In this document: piece by piece, positions 18,223 to 28,287 of the stretch | Position numbering within the stretch: position 1 is the first letter of the stretch | Layout: each line of letters starts with the position of its first letter | Origin: Clostridiales bacterium | GTDB lineage: Bacteria > Bacillota > Clostridia > Caldicoprobacterales > DTU083 | Reading direction: 5' to 3' | Length of the DNA stretch: 64,000 nt | Assembly (NCBI GenBank): GCA_012842605.1 | Contig: DUSN01000076.1 | Location: 48,032-112,031, forward strand | Program-made: the position numbers and the translations under genes | The notes under the pieces: model-generated | Told to the model about the DNA's origin: nothing | Seen by the model: the letters and a program-made list of their open reading frames with translations, nothing else | The model's database searches: none

Positions 18223-19440
18223 ATGCAAAAATTCTTAGGCAATAATTCCAATATAATGAAGCAAAAAAACCGGGCTTTGATACTTAATATGATTAAGGAT
18301 GAGAGTGGCATTTCCCGTGCTGAGCTGTCCAAGCGGACTGGTCTCAGCAGAGGAGGTATTACACCGATTATCAATGAGCTGCTAAGCATGGGACTCATTG
18401 TGGAAACAGGAGTTTCTGTAACTGACAGCGGAAGGCGGCCTATTACATTGGAACTGAATGCTTCCGGCTGTCATGCAATTGCAGTAGACTGGACCAGAAA
18501 AAATTATACAGCTGCTATAGTGGACTTTACCGGCCGTATTGTTACCAGGGAACAATATTGGTTTGTAGAAAATGACACTTTGGATCATATTTTAAATCGC
18601 TTAAAGGAAACTATAGGAAACCTGCTGTATCAATCAAAGGCTAAAAGAATGGCGGGTATTGGGGTAGTTGCTCCCGGCCCGCTTGATATTTACACCGGCG
18701 TTATTCTTTCACCTTCTAACTTCTGGGGATGGCTGAATATTCCCATCAAGCAGATATTGGAGGATACATTTCATCTTCCTGTATTCCTGGATAACAATGC
18801 GAACGCCTATGCTTTAGCGGAAAAGAACTATGGCAGGGGAAGAGAATATCATAATTTTATTTATATGGTAGTTGATGAAGGAATTGGTGCCGGGATTATC
18901 ATAGATGACAGGCTTTACAGGGGAAAAGGCGGTTTCGGAAGTGAAATCGGGCATATTTCCATCAACATGGATGGGCCGAAATGCGAATGCGGAAACAACG
19001 GCTGTATAGAGGTGTATGCTACCATACCTCAAATAATGCGTCATGTAAACAACTATGCAGAACTGGGAATGCCTTCCTCTTATCTGACAGGCATCAGAAG
19101 CCATCGGCTGATTAACTGGAATGATATACTGTATGGCCTGCAAATAGGGGATTCAGTTTGCTTGAATATTATCCGTAAGGAAGCAGTATATCTGGGCAAT
19201 ATTCTTGTTACCCTTACCAATGTGTTTGAGCCGGAAGCAATTTTTATCGGCAGTGATATTGCAAGTGCCGGTAAGCATTTACTTGATCCAATTAAGGAGT
19301 ACTTGCATGATCGTACAGTTACCAAGAAAATACATAAGACTGATTTGTTTTTATCCAATCTGGAGCATGCTTCATTGATTGGCGGTGCGATGCTTGTTAT
19401 CCAAAACTTCATTGATAGAGGCAGCTATGACATGATATAA
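18223..19440 (+). CDS. ROK-family transcriptional regulator (NagC/XylR-like)
   Basis: A 405-aa repressor with an N-terminal winged helix (ISRAELSKRTGLSRGG and the following LLSMGLIVETG) and a C-terminal sugar-kinase-like ROK domain. The ROK zinc motif C-E-C-G-N-N-G-C-I-E and GSEIGHISI are present. Start ATG 18223 is preferred because AAGGTG lies 7-8 nt before it; an earlier ATG at 18202 has no ribosome site. It stands between the kinase/unknown/HAD trio and a NagB-type deaminase gene, so it probably controls these genes in response to a sugar or aminosugar phosphate. Confidence 0.9.
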   Translation: MQKFLGNNSNIMKQKNRALILNMIKDESGISRAELSKRTGLSRGGITPIINELLSMGLIVETGVSVTDSGRRPITLELNASGCHAIAVDWTRKNYTAAIVDFTGRIVTREQYWFVENDTLDHILNRLKETIGNLLYQSKAKRMAGIGVVAPGPLDIYTGVILSPSNFWGWLNIPIKQILEDTFHLPVFLDNNANAYALAEKNYGRGREYHNFIYMVVDEGIGAGIIIDDRLYRGKGGFGSEIGHISINMDGPKCECGNNGCIEVYATIPQIMRHVNNYAELGMPSSYLTGIRSHRLINWNDILYGLQIGDSVCLNIIRKEAVYLGNILVTLTNVFEPEAIFIGSDIASAGKHLLDPIKEYLHDRTVTKKIHKTDLFLSNLEHASLIGGAMLVIQNFIDRGSYDMI

Positions 19441-19454
19441 CCATTTGATTAGTG

Positions 19455-19483
19455 TTGATTTTACGGAATACATGGTATATACT
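19455..19483 (+). promoter_or_regulatory. Candidate promoter for the deaminase gene
   Basis: TTGATT (19455-19460) and TATACT (19478-19483) are spaced by 17 bp in the 228-bp gap before the NagB-type gene. The following sequence is very AT-rich. No clear ROK operator could be picked out by eye. Confidence 0.4.
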
Positions 19484-19668
19484 CATAATATAATAATTAA
19501 TTAATCTAATTAATATAATTTTTAATTTTGTTTTATCTTAACATGAATGATATAGTCTGTAAAATATGTAGTATTTCAATGTTCTCAAGGTGTTTGTACG
19601 GGCATGAATGATCTGAACTAACTGTATATCAGGCCCGTTCAATGATTTCTAACTTAGGAGGAAGTAAA

Positions 19669-20394
19669 ATGAATACTGTAATATTTTCAAATTATGAGGA
19701 GATGTGCAAAAAAATAGCACAGGAAATAGCAGAAGTTGTTAAAGCAAAACCCAATGCTTTGCTTTGCCTTGCTGCAGGCCATACATCATTGGGTGTGTTT
19801 GATGAAATGGTCGCATTAGCCAGGGATGGGGCTGTATTCTTTGATAGATGCATATTTGTCGGCTTGGATGAGTGGGCCGGCAAGGGTATCGGTGATGATG
19901 GAAGCTGCATAGGGTTTATGAAAGCTAATTTATTTGACAGACTTGGCATTAAAGATGAAAATATTGTCTTTTTTAACGGCAACGGAGATCTGTCAGCTGA
20001 ATGCAGCAGGGTAGACAAGTTTATTGAAAATAACGGACCAATCGATTATATAATGCTTGGGATAGGCATGAACGGTCACTTGGGGCTGAATGAGCCGGGA
20101 ACTTCCTTTGACCTGTATTCTCATGTTGTGGAACTGGATGAAACTACTAAGACCGTTGGACAAAAATACTTCAGCCAACACACTCAATTGTCCGGGGGAA
20201 TTACCATGGGAATGCTGCATTTCAGGGATGCAAAGCGCGTTGTGTTAATGGCCAATGGCAGCAAAAAAGCAGAAATTATCAAAAAACTATGGGAAAGTGA
20301 ACCGAATGAAGCAGTGCCGGCAAGTTATCTGAAGAAGCTGAATCATGCCTCATTATACCTGGACAGTGACGCTGCTTCTTTAATCAGTAAATAA
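19669..20394 (+). CDS. nagB: Glucosamine-6-phosphate deaminase family (NagB-like)
   Basis: A 241-aa NagB/6-phosphogluconolactonase-family enzyme expected to convert glucosamine-6-phosphate to fructose-6-phosphate and ammonia. Motifs: LCLAAGHTSLGVFDEM (phosphate loop), FVGLDEW with catalytic Asp, and GIGMNGHLGLNEPGTSF containing the catalytic His and Glu. The NGH version (Asn rather than Asp before GH) is also found in Bacillus NagB, so activity is expected. The start is ATG 19669 behind GGAGG; a frame extension to 19642 lacks a site. The related galactosamine-6-phosphate isomerase AgaI cannot be excluded. It is followed by a strong bidirectional terminator. Confidence 0.82.
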   Translation: MNTVIFSNYEEMCKKIAQEIAEVVKAKPNALLCLAAGHTSLGVFDEMVALARDGAVFFDRCIFVGLDEWAGKGIGDDGSCIGFMKANLFDRLGIKDENIVFFNGNGDLSAECSRVDKFIENNGPIDYIMLGIGMNGHLGLNEPGTSFDLYSHVVELDETTKTVGQKYFSQHTQLSGGITMGMLHFRDAKRVVLMANGSKKAEIIKKLWESEPNEAVPASYLKKLNHASLYLDSDAASLISK

Positions 20395-20421
20395 TTCGGA
20401 AATTACAAGAAAAAAGCATAA

Positions 20422-20447
20422 TGAGGTGCACTTTTATGTGCACCTCA
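20422..20447. terminator. Bidirectional Rho-independent terminator
   Basis: Perfect 10-bp stem TGAGGTGCAC/GTGCACCTCA with a TTTTAT loop, flanked by an A-rich left arm and a T-containing right arm. It sits between the convergent nagB-like gene and the minus-strand UroD-like gene. Confidence 0.85.
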
Positions 20448-20501
20448 AGTTGTTTAAACATTACTGTAATTATTCATGAGTGTTATAAGTAATAAGTGAC
20501 A

Positions 20502-21569
20502 TTAATCATGTGTCAGTTTTTCAATTGTCTTCACAAGGGCGTCAGCTTCATCCTGTGTATTGGTCCATGTCAGCAAATAGAGGCCTTTGGATGAAAGGTT
20601 TTCCATGATTAAAGGAATTTCGTCGGGAGTAACATGCAGTATCAGGCCCTTGCCTGCCTTTTGAATTTTCTTCAATACCGGTATATAGTGTATGGGACCG
20701 GGCTGGCCTGCAACATTTGTCCACTGTATTGCATTTATGCCTTTGACTGACAAAATGCAGTCCAGGTGCTTTATCTGCTCCTCCCCGTCCAAATGATACA
20801 ATGCATAGTCAAGCCACTGGGACTGGGTTTCAAGCTCATAAAGCACCATATCATCAAAGAGTTTGGGAGATATCATTACTGATAAATCGCATTGCAGCTG
20901 TCCAAGACGGCCGGGCGCCCAGGTGCCCAGCCAGCCAACCGAGCTGCCGTTATCGTTGTTCGCTAACACTATATCATATATTTCAGTATACACCTTTTCC
21001 CAAATCTCCTGGACTTTCCGCAGGCCCTTTTTTACCTCATCAGGCCTTTCCAGCATATCCATCAGCAGATTTTCAGGGCCGCGAAGATGGGAGAGTACAT
21101 CAAGATCTCCTACTGCATCGGGCATGGATACTATAAAATCACCTTGTGCTGCTTCCGCATATTGCTTTGCAAGGCTTATGGTTTTTTGGTAAAGAAAGCT
21201 GTCAGGATCAAAAGATAAATCATCATAGTCTTCCAAATCGGAATCAAACCAGATTGTATTTTCAAATCTTATACGCACATTCTTAAAATACCCTGCATGC
21301 CCGGCGGGCCCTAAATCATGTATCAGGATAGGCAGTGAATCGCCCCCATAATATGTGTTGGCAAACCAACTTAGGTTCCGTTCCAGTATTAAATCACCAT
21401 CAGTCCACCACCTGCGTCTCTCAGGTTCATTATCCGGGAGAGGGAAACCACAGAATTTGCCGCCGTCTCGAAGAGCTGTAACAGAGCAAAGGCAGCGATC
21501 CACCAGCTCGCAGTTCCAAAAAGCCGAGTGCCGCTCCTTTCGTTTATCCCAATCGTCTAAGTACTTCAT
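20502..21569 (-). CDS. UroD-superfamily protein, glycosidase-linked
   Basis: A 355-aa UroD-fold protein of the type often found near glycosidase genes (start MKYLDDWDKRKERHSAFW). At the position of the MtaA zinc His-X-Cys it has HLDGEEQIKHLD, so the classical zinc thiol-methyltransferase site is missing. It is the last gene of a minus-strand unit with MttB-like (23848) and GH3 (21608) genes, 38 bp downstream of the GH3 stop. Start ATG 21569 has GGGGGT upstream. Association with an MttB-type enzyme invites a methyl-transfer hypothesis, but no catalytic residue supports it directly. Confidence 0.7.
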   Translation of the reverse strand: MKYLDDWDKRKERHSAFWNCELVDRCLCSVTALRDGGKFCGFPLPDNEPERRRWWTDGDLILERNLSWFANTYYGGDSLPILIHDLGPAGHAGYFKNVRIRFENTIWFDSDLEDYDDLSFDPDSFLYQKTISLAKQYAEAAQGDFIVSMPDAVGDLDVLSHLRGPENLLMDMLERPDEVKKGLRKVQEIWEKVYTEIYDIVLANNDNGSSVGWLGTWAPGRLGQLQCDLSVMISPKLFDDMVLYELETQSQWLDYALYHLDGEEQIKHLDCILSVKGINAIQWTNVAGQPGPIHYIPVLKKIQKAGKGLILHVTPDEIPLIMENLSSKGLYLLTWTNTQDEADALVKTIEKLTHD

Positions 21570-21607
21570 TAATGTACCCCCATAGCAGTAAAAATAGAAT
21601 TAAGGCA

Positions 21608-23761
21608 TTATTTATCAAGAATAAAGTCCACAGACAATGTATCTTCTGCATTTGGCCCGATCATGGCTGTAAAGCGGCCGGCCTCAGAGTCAAATTTTCC
21701 ATCCAGCCTTGTAAACTTAAGCATATCCTCTGTAATGTCAAAGGTTACTTTACGTGCTTCTCCCGGCTGCAATTCAATGCGTTCAAAGCCTTTCAGTTCC
21801 TTAACCGGTCTGGATCGGCTTCCGGTGATATCCCTTATATAAAGCTGAACGGTTTCCACCCCTGCACGGGACCCGGTGTTTTTTACAACAGCTGAAACCC
21901 TTATAACACTATCTGGAGTCAGCATGTTATTATCCAGCTTAATGTCAGCATATTCAAATGTTGTATATGTAAGCCCGTAGCCAAATGGGAAGAGGGGCTT
22001 GTTGGGTATATCAAGAAACGCTGAACAGAACCTGTTCTCAATGGTATCAACAAGCTTAGGCCGTCCTGTATTAAGGTGATTGTAGTATACGGGGATCTGC
22101 CCTACTGTATATGGGAAGCTCATGGTAAGGCGGCCTGAAGGAGCCTTTTTGCCTAAAAGTACGCTTGCTATGGCATTGCCGCCTTCGGTTCCGGGGAACC
22201 ATGCTTCCAGTACGGCTGCCGAATGCTCAACTATTGGACGCAGATCAAGGGGCCGGCCATTAAACAAAACAACTATAACTTTCTTGCCTGTTGAGTAAAG
22301 GGCATCCAACAATTCCTGCTGCCTGCCCGGCAATGTCAGGAAAGCGCGGCTGCCAGCTTCGCCGCTCATGCCGGCATGCTCACCTAAGGCTGCTATAATA
22401 ACATCACATTTTTCTGCCAACCTGACTGCATCGGCGATATCCTGATCAGTTCCTTCTTCTATATCACAGCCTTTTGCTATGAATAATGAATCTGCTGGGA
22501 GAATTGCCTCTAGACCTTCTTTTATTGAAACTGCCTCTTCATCACGCCCTTCACAGGACCAGCCGCCCAGTATGCTGCGTGATTCTGCAAATGGGCCTAT
22601 CAGAGCAATTTTCTTATTTGCTGCATCAAGGGGCAGGATATCATCATCATTTTTCAGCAATACCAGGGACTGAACTGCTGTCTCATAAGCCAGTTCACGA
22701 TGTTCTTTGCATAGAATAATTTCCTTTTCTTTTTCCGTATCAGCATAGCGGTATGGATTTTCGAAAAGGCCCAGCTTAACTTTCAGCTCCAGTATACGCT
22801 CCACAGCCTCGTCTATTAAGGCTTCATCCAATAACCCTTCTTCAACAAGCTTTTCTCCCCAGTTAAGATATGTGCTTGTCATCATTTCAATATTTGTTCC
22901 TGCAGTAATTGACTTAAGTACTGCCTCTTTGCCATCCTCTGCTACACCGTGGGCTATTATTTCTTTAACTGCTCCCCAATCGGAAATTACGACTCCGTTA
23001 AATCCCCATTCATTGCGGAGAACTTCACGGAGCAGCCATGTATTTGCTGTAGAGGGCACACCATCCAGTGTATTGAAAGATGTCATTACCATATCACAGC
23101 CTGCATCTACGGCTGCTTTATAGGCAGGCAGATACTGATCTCTCAGTGTGTAATTGCTTAGTTCCACAGTATTGTAATCCCGCCCTGCTTCAGCCCCGCC
23201 ATATCCTGCAAAGTGCTTTACACAAGCAGCTAATGTATAGGGCACATCATAGCTGCTGCCTTGATATGCTTTTACAAAAGCCTTTGCAAACAAGCTGTTC
23301 AGATATGGATCTTCACCCGTTGTTTCCATAACACGCCCCCAGCGCGGGTCTCTTACCATATCCACCATGGGCGAAAAATTAACATGTACTCCTGCAACTG
23401 AAGCCTCCTTTGCAGCAGCAGCCATGGCCTGTTCAACCAGCTCAGGATCCCATGTACATCCTAATGCAAGCGGGATAGGGAATATTGTCCGGTAGCCGTG
23501 TATTACATCTGCCATAAAAAGCAGAGGTATGGCAAGACGGCTTTTTTCCATGTGTCTTTTCTGAATACGGGTGGTTTGACTGGCTCCTGTCGTACCTAAT
23601 ACTGATCCTAACAGCAGAATGTCATCTTCAGATATATTCATTTCAGAAATAGGACCTGTAACAGCTGAAGACTCAGAAAAATAGAAACCATCCAGCTGGG
23701 TCATCTGACCAAGCTTTTCACGCAGTGTCATTTTCTTTATCAATTCTTTTACATCTACCAT
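21608..23761 (-). CDS. GH3 beta-glycosidase (BglX-like)
   Basis: A 717-aa family 3 glycosidase, cytoplasmic (no signal peptide). The N-terminal barrel has VKHFAGYG (181-188) and the nucleophile D261 in GVVISDWGAV. A central alpha/beta sandwich follows, with EHAGMSGEAGSR as the probable acid/base region, and then a C-terminal fibronectin-III-like domain (VKNTGSRAGVETVQLY, then ELKGFERI). It likely cleaves beta-glucosides or beta-xylosides. The ribosome site GAAAGGTG precedes ATG. It lies 86 bp after the MttB-like gene and 38 bp before the UroD-like gene, forming a probable three-gene operon. Confidence 0.94.
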   Translation of the reverse strand: MVDVKELIKKMTLREKLGQMTQLDGFYFSESSAVTGPISEMNISEDDILLLGSVLGTTGASQTTRIQKRHMEKSRLAIPLLFMADVIHGYRTIFPIPLALGCTWDPELVEQAMAAAAKEASVAGVHVNFSPMVDMVRDPRWGRVMETTGEDPYLNSLFAKAFVKAYQGSSYDVPYTLAACVKHFAGYGGAEAGRDYNTVELSNYTLRDQYLPAYKAAVDAGCDMVMTSFNTLDGVPSTANTWLLREVLRNEWGFNGVVISDWGAVKEIIAHGVAEDGKEAVLKSITAGTNIEMMTSTYLNWGEKLVEEGLLDEALIDEAVERILELKVKLGLFENPYRYADTEKEKEIILCKEHRELAYETAVQSLVLLKNDDDILPLDAANKKIALIGPFAESRSILGGWSCEGRDEEAVSIKEGLEAILPADSLFIAKGCDIEEGTDQDIADAVRLAEKCDVIIAALGEHAGMSGEAGSRAFLTLPGRQQELLDALYSTGKKVIVVLFNGRPLDLRPIVEHSAAVLEAWFPGTEGGNAIASVLLGKKAPSGRLTMSFPYTVGQIPVYYNHLNTGRPKLVDTIENRFCSAFLDIPNKPLFPFGYGLTYTTFEYADIKLDNNMLTPDSVIRVSAVVKNTGSRAGVETVQLYIRDITGSRSRPVKELKGFERIELQPGEARKVTFDITEDMLKFTRLDGKFDSEAGRFTAMIGPNAEDTLSVDFILDK

Positions 23762-23847
23762 TATTGCACACCTTTCTATAGTGAAATAAATTAATATACC
23801 TATTACATCCTAAGCGGGAATAGACAACTGTATGTGATGTTCTATAC

Positions 23848-25227
23848 CTAACCAAGAGATTTTTCAGCTTTTTGATAGATTTTTTCAAGCTCCTTGCATT
23901 TGTCTTCATCCAATTTCCAGCTGTGCTTCTTATTCATGAGATCCCGGGCCATATCATGTGCTTTTTCTTCCTCAAAGGGAAACTGCTCCTTTAAATATGA
24001 ACCAAAGGTATTTCTGTTGAAAAAATGCGGATACCACTGGTAACGTTTATAATTGCTGAGTGTCCTATCGGATCCGAGATAGCCGGACTTTATCCCTTCC
24101 TGCACTTCTTCAAGCAAATTGCCTTCAAATTCATCTATTGGCAGTCCGTCAACAATATGCTGTACATGTTCTAGCATTTCAAGATCAATTAGCAGCTGTA
24201 CCGGTGAAAACAATTCGTCCATTCCGAGGGTGCCGGAGCAGCCGAATATCTGCGCACCTCTAAGGGCACCTGCCATTGTCAGCGAGGCCTTTTCTACACA
24301 TGCCTGCATGCCGGAATGAACAGCATTGGTGTGAATATCTGTAGACCAGACAGCTTTGCACTCACCTCCGCCCAATCTGGCCGCAATATCCATGTTCAGC
24401 CACTCCAATATAAGCTTTTCAGGCGTGCCGAAAGGCATGCTCATTGCATGGAAGTCAAAGGTAAAGAGATTTGCACTGAAAGAAGTAGGCACTCCTGTCA
24501 GTTCTTCAAATACAATGGCTCCTCCGGCTGTCTCTGCTGTTGTTTGTGCATATGCTGCAACTAAATTCAGCGGAGTATTGGCACCAAAAGAGGGCATAGA
24601 ACCTACCCAGGCAGATGACAGCCTGTGGCTGTTTGCATAAGCTATGTCCAATGACTCACCCGCGATCGTTAATGGTGAAGCTACATAAATGGGCAGGCCA
24701 GTCATTGGTCTTCCTACAGCCTCGCAAGCCTCAAATTGATACTGTGCAATTTTTGTGGAAACAGGTTCCATGGAGTGATAGTTTTCACACCAGATAAATG
24801 AATTAATGACATGTCTGAAAAACTGCAAATCCGGGTGTACATCCGTTGGATGGCCTGGACAATTTGGCTGCAGGCCTGTCCAGATTTTGCTTGCATTATT
24901 GACAAACCTGCCCATTGCTGCATTTGATTCTGTTGTAATTGCTTCAAAGCCTCTGCCATCAATTTTTTCATATGTATGGGAGTAAGCGCTTGTATATGTA
25001 ACAAATGGCCTGATTTTCTCGCTGACCTCAATATCTACGGAATAACGTTCTATTTGCTCAAATAACCTTTTTTTATCTATTAAAACGTATTCACCGTTTA
25101 TACGAAAGCCTTTTTCTTTTAACTTATCCCGTAAATCCTTTCTGGGTACCCTGACACCAATATTTTCAAGAATTGAAGCAGCTCCTTCACGAATTTGAGC
25201 TATTTGACTGTCAGAAAAGCTTACCAT
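23848..25227 (-). CDS. MttB-superfamily (trimethylamine methyltransferase-like) protein, non-pyrrolysine
   Basis: A 459-aa protein of the MttB family, whose characterised members transfer a methyl group from trimethylamine, glycine betaine, proline betaine or carnitine to a corrinoid protein. The family look is clear: SILENIGVRVP near the N terminus, glycine-rich GLPIYVASPLTIAG, GGAIVFEEL and SGTLGMDELFSPVQLLID. The frame has no internal TAG, so it is the pyrrolysine-free type. It begins a minus-strand unit with GH3 and UroD-like genes, and its promoter region carries an operator copy shared with the divergent LacI gene. No corrinoid (MttC-like) gene lies nearby. A sugar-linked methylated substrate is inference only. 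Confidence 0.8.
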   Translation of the reverse strand: MVSFSDSQIAQIREGAASILENIGVRVPRKDLRDKLKEKGFRINGEYVLIDKKRLFEQIERYSVDIEVSEKIRPFVTYTSAYSHTYEKIDGRGFEAITTESNAAMGRFVNNASKIWTGLQPNCPGHPTDVHPDLQFFRHVINSFIWCENYHSMEPVSTKIAQYQFEACEAVGRPMTGLPIYVASPLTIAGESLDIAYANSHRLSSAWVGSMPSFGANTPLNLVAAYAQTTAETAGGAIVFEELTGVPTSFSANLFTFDFHAMSMPFGTPEKLILEWLNMDIAARLGGGECKAVWSTDIHTNAVHSGMQACVEKASLTMAGALRGAQIFGCSGTLGMDELFSPVQLLIDLEMLEHVQHIVDGLPIDEFEGNLLEEVQEGIKSGYLGSDRTLSNYKRYQWYPHFFNRNTFGSYLKEQFPFEEEKAHDMARDLMNKKHSWKLDEDKCKELEKIYQKAEKSLG

Positions 25228-25247
25228 ATATACCAGCCCCTGTCTAA

Positions 25248-25259
25248 TTTAACGTTTCA
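25248..25259 (-). promoter_or_regulatory. LacI-type operator, leftward promoter
   Basis: TTTAACGTTTCA on the plus strand is the exact reverse complement of the site at 25438-25449, with an AACGTT core typical of LacI/GalR operators. It lies just downstream of the putative start point of the MttB-like gene. Confidence 0.65.
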
Positions 25260-25276
25260 CTATTTAATTATATATG

Positions 25277-25305
25277 ATTATAGCTTTTTTCCATGTTAAA
25301 CACAA
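25277..25305 (-). promoter_or_regulatory. Candidate promoter for MttB-GH3-UroD operon
   Basis: Read on the minus strand: TTGTGT (25305-25300), a 17-bp spacer, then a perfect TATAAT (25282-25277). The -35 element is weak, consistent with a regulated promoter. The operator at 25248-25259 lies about 17 bp downstream of the -10 box. Confidence 0.5.
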
Positions 25306-25399
25306 TATATTTTATAGTAATATTTTGCTTTACTAATAATATAACGAGTTAAAATAGTAATAATGTATAAAATAAATGAAATATATTTATAAATTATTG

Positions 25400-25428
25400 T
25401 TGACTAAATATATAAAAGCTATTATTAT
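25400..25428 (+). promoter_or_regulatory. Candidate promoter for lacI-type regulator
   Basis: TTGACT (25400-25405) and TATTAT (25423-25428) are spaced by 17 bp. The operator at 25438-25449 overlaps the expected transcription start, as in a typical autorepressed LacI-family gene. Confidence 0.6.
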
Positions 25429-25437
25429 AAAATCGAA

Positions 25438-26469
<1,032 letters not shown>

Positions 26470-26614
26470 AAGCAAATTGCTGGGTATAGTAAATAAAAGC
26501 ACATTATGATATACAAATATCAGCATATATAAAATCTAATAACATCAATACGGTTTCAAGCGGCTTAACAGCTGCATGAAGCAAATAAATACTTTATAAC
26601 TAGGGGGAATAGAA

Positions 26615-28120
26615 GTGAAAAAAAGATTGTTCCTTAGTATTGTGTTTTTGTTAATCGTTTCACTATTGCTGACAGCCTGCGCTGCACCAGCTGACAACGG
26701 AAACACGACCGACAAGCCCAAGTCTACTGAGAATGTTAAAGATCCGGAAGATCCTAAAGAGGTTGAAAAAGATCCGGTAGTTATCAAATGGGCTACTTGG
26801 GAAAACAGAGTAATGGCAGAAGAACTGGCTGCAAAATTCAACGAGGCAAACCCTGACATCAAAGTTGAAGTTTCGTATGCAGGATGGTTTGGAAACGATG
26901 TCCTGACTCAGTGGGCTGCCTCCGGACAAATGCCTGATGTATTTGCAGTTGAGAATCCGTTCTTAGGCATTCAGAATGGCTGGTTTTATGACCTGAAACC
27001 TTTCCTTGATAAGGAAGCTGACCCGAAGTTCTATGACAATTTCATAGCGACGGGTACATACAAAGGAAAGGTTGTCATGCTGCCCAGCTACATTTATCTG
27101 CATGGAATGTTGGTTAACTTATCCCTGCTGAAAGCCAACAATATACCTATTCCTGATTATGGCTGGACCCTTGATGATTACAAAAATATAGTCATTTCCT
27201 TAACAAAAGACAAGATGATTGGAACTAACTCCATCACTGAATTACCCAAGCATATACCTGCACAAATGAATGACAATATCTTGTATGGCTGCTGGGACGG
27301 AGAAAAGTATGTCCTTGGTGATGAGTGGATATTTGCTGTAAACTTTACCAAAGAATTGCATGATGCCAATATAGCAGCATACCAGACAGAAGAAGGCCTC
27401 CAGAATCCCTGGGATCTGCCGGAGGGAGCAGAACGGGATGCTGCATTTGAAGCCATTAAGAATGCATACAGGGAAAGATTCGGCGAAGATGAAGCATACA
27501 ATGTTTGGATGAAAGGAAATTGCGCAATATGGATGGACTTCTCCTGGGGCCTGGGCTTTGAAGGCTGGGAAATGTACAGCGGCTTTGAATGGGATTATTA
27601 CCCCTTCCCGGTTGTAGAAGCAGGAGATACCTCAAGACCCGGTATCGTATGTGACTCCCTGGCTATGCTGGCTAATACCGCTCATCCGGAAGAAGCATAC
27701 AGGTTTATTAAGTATATATCCTTTGATCCTAAATCTTTTGATGACAGAGTAGAAATTATTGACAACTACGATAAGGAAGAAGCCAAAAAGAAATATCCTG
27801 ACTTAACAGAAGATTTGTTCCCTGATTTCTTCACATTCAGCCATATCCCGGCAATAAACGATCAGGGTGTCAGAGACAGATGGTGTGAATACACCAATGC
27901 CAAGCCTGGTACAGAATATATGCTGAACAATCTGGGCACAGGCTATATCGATGGCTTCAAGTATGTACCTGACTTTGACACAGCTTACCACAAGACCATA
28001 GAAAAAGCCATGATAGAGCAGATCTGGACCGGACAGAAGACTGCTGCTGACCTGGCAAAAGAGCTTGAAGAGAAAGCAAACCAGATTACTCAGGAAGCTA
28101 TTGCATTGATGGGTGACTAA
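26615..28120 (+). CDS. Sugar ABC transporter substrate-binding lipoprotein
   Basis: A 501-aa family-1 (MalE-type) binding protein. The lipoprotein signal ends in LLTAC with Cys22. An Asp/Lys/Glu-rich linker to residue 55 is followed by the bilobal domain (VIKWATWENRVMAEELAAKF at its start). Starts at GTG 26615 after AGGGGGA. It is probably the main binding subunit for the permease pair at 31212-33009. A very long hairpin follows its stop codon, likely to raise its expression above that of the downstream genes. Ligand unknown; a GH35 gene at the end of the cluster hints at beta-galactosides. Confidence 0.93.
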   Translation: MKKRLFLSIVFLLIVSLLLTACAAPADNGNTTDKPKSTENVKDPEDPKEVEKDPVVIKWATWENRVMAEELAAKFNEANPDIKVEVSYAGWFGNDVLTQWAASGQMPDVFAVENPFLGIQNGWFYDLKPFLDKEADPKFYDNFIATGTYKGKVVMLPSYIYLHGMLVNLSLLKANNIPIPDYGWTLDDYKNIVISLTKDKMIGTNSITELPKHIPAQMNDNILYGCWDGEKYVLGDEWIFAVNFTKELHDANIAAYQTEEGLQNPWDLPEGAERDAAFEAIKNAYRERFGEDEAYNVWMKGNCAIWMDFSWGLGFEGWEMYSGFEWDYYPFPVVEAGDTSRPGIVCDSLAMLANTAHPEEAYRFIKYISFDPKSFDDRVEIIDNYDKEEAKKKYPDLTEDLFPDFFTFSHIPAINDQGVRDRWCEYTNAKPGTEYMLNNLGTGYIDGFKYVPDFDTAYHKTIEKAMIEQIWTGQKTAADLAKELEEKANQITQEAIALMGD

Positions 28121-28145
28121 TAACAAATATAACAGCATATTTTTT

Positions 28146-28187
28146 AGGTATATTAGGTGCATAATGCTTTATGCACCTAATATACCT
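28146..28187 (+). terminator. 19-bp perfect hairpin after binding-protein gene
   Basis: AGGTATATTAGGTGCATAA (28146-28164) pairs perfectly with 28169-28187 around a four-base loop. A T run lies on the 5' side (28141-28145) but only a weak one on the 3' side. It could be a partial terminator or a 3'-end stabiliser for the binding-protein mRNA. The core GGTGCATAA also looks like the terminator core at 20422. Confidence 0.6.
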
Positions 28188-28287
28188 GTTATATAATAAA
28201 ACTGCACATATTGATTCTTGAATGTCTCCTGGACTATAAAATTTTCGCAAATTTCCTCATTTAATCTCCTTGAAGGGATTGAAAAAG

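Noticed and set aside
20041..20115. Apparent Asp-to-Asn change in the NagB active-site loop (NGH)
   Set aside because: The NGH form also occurs in Bacillus NagB, so it is not a sign of inactivation.
23848..25227. Possible pyrrolysine-containing trimethylamine methyltransferase
   Set aside because: The frame contains no internal TAG codon; it belongs to the pyrrolysine-free MttB group.
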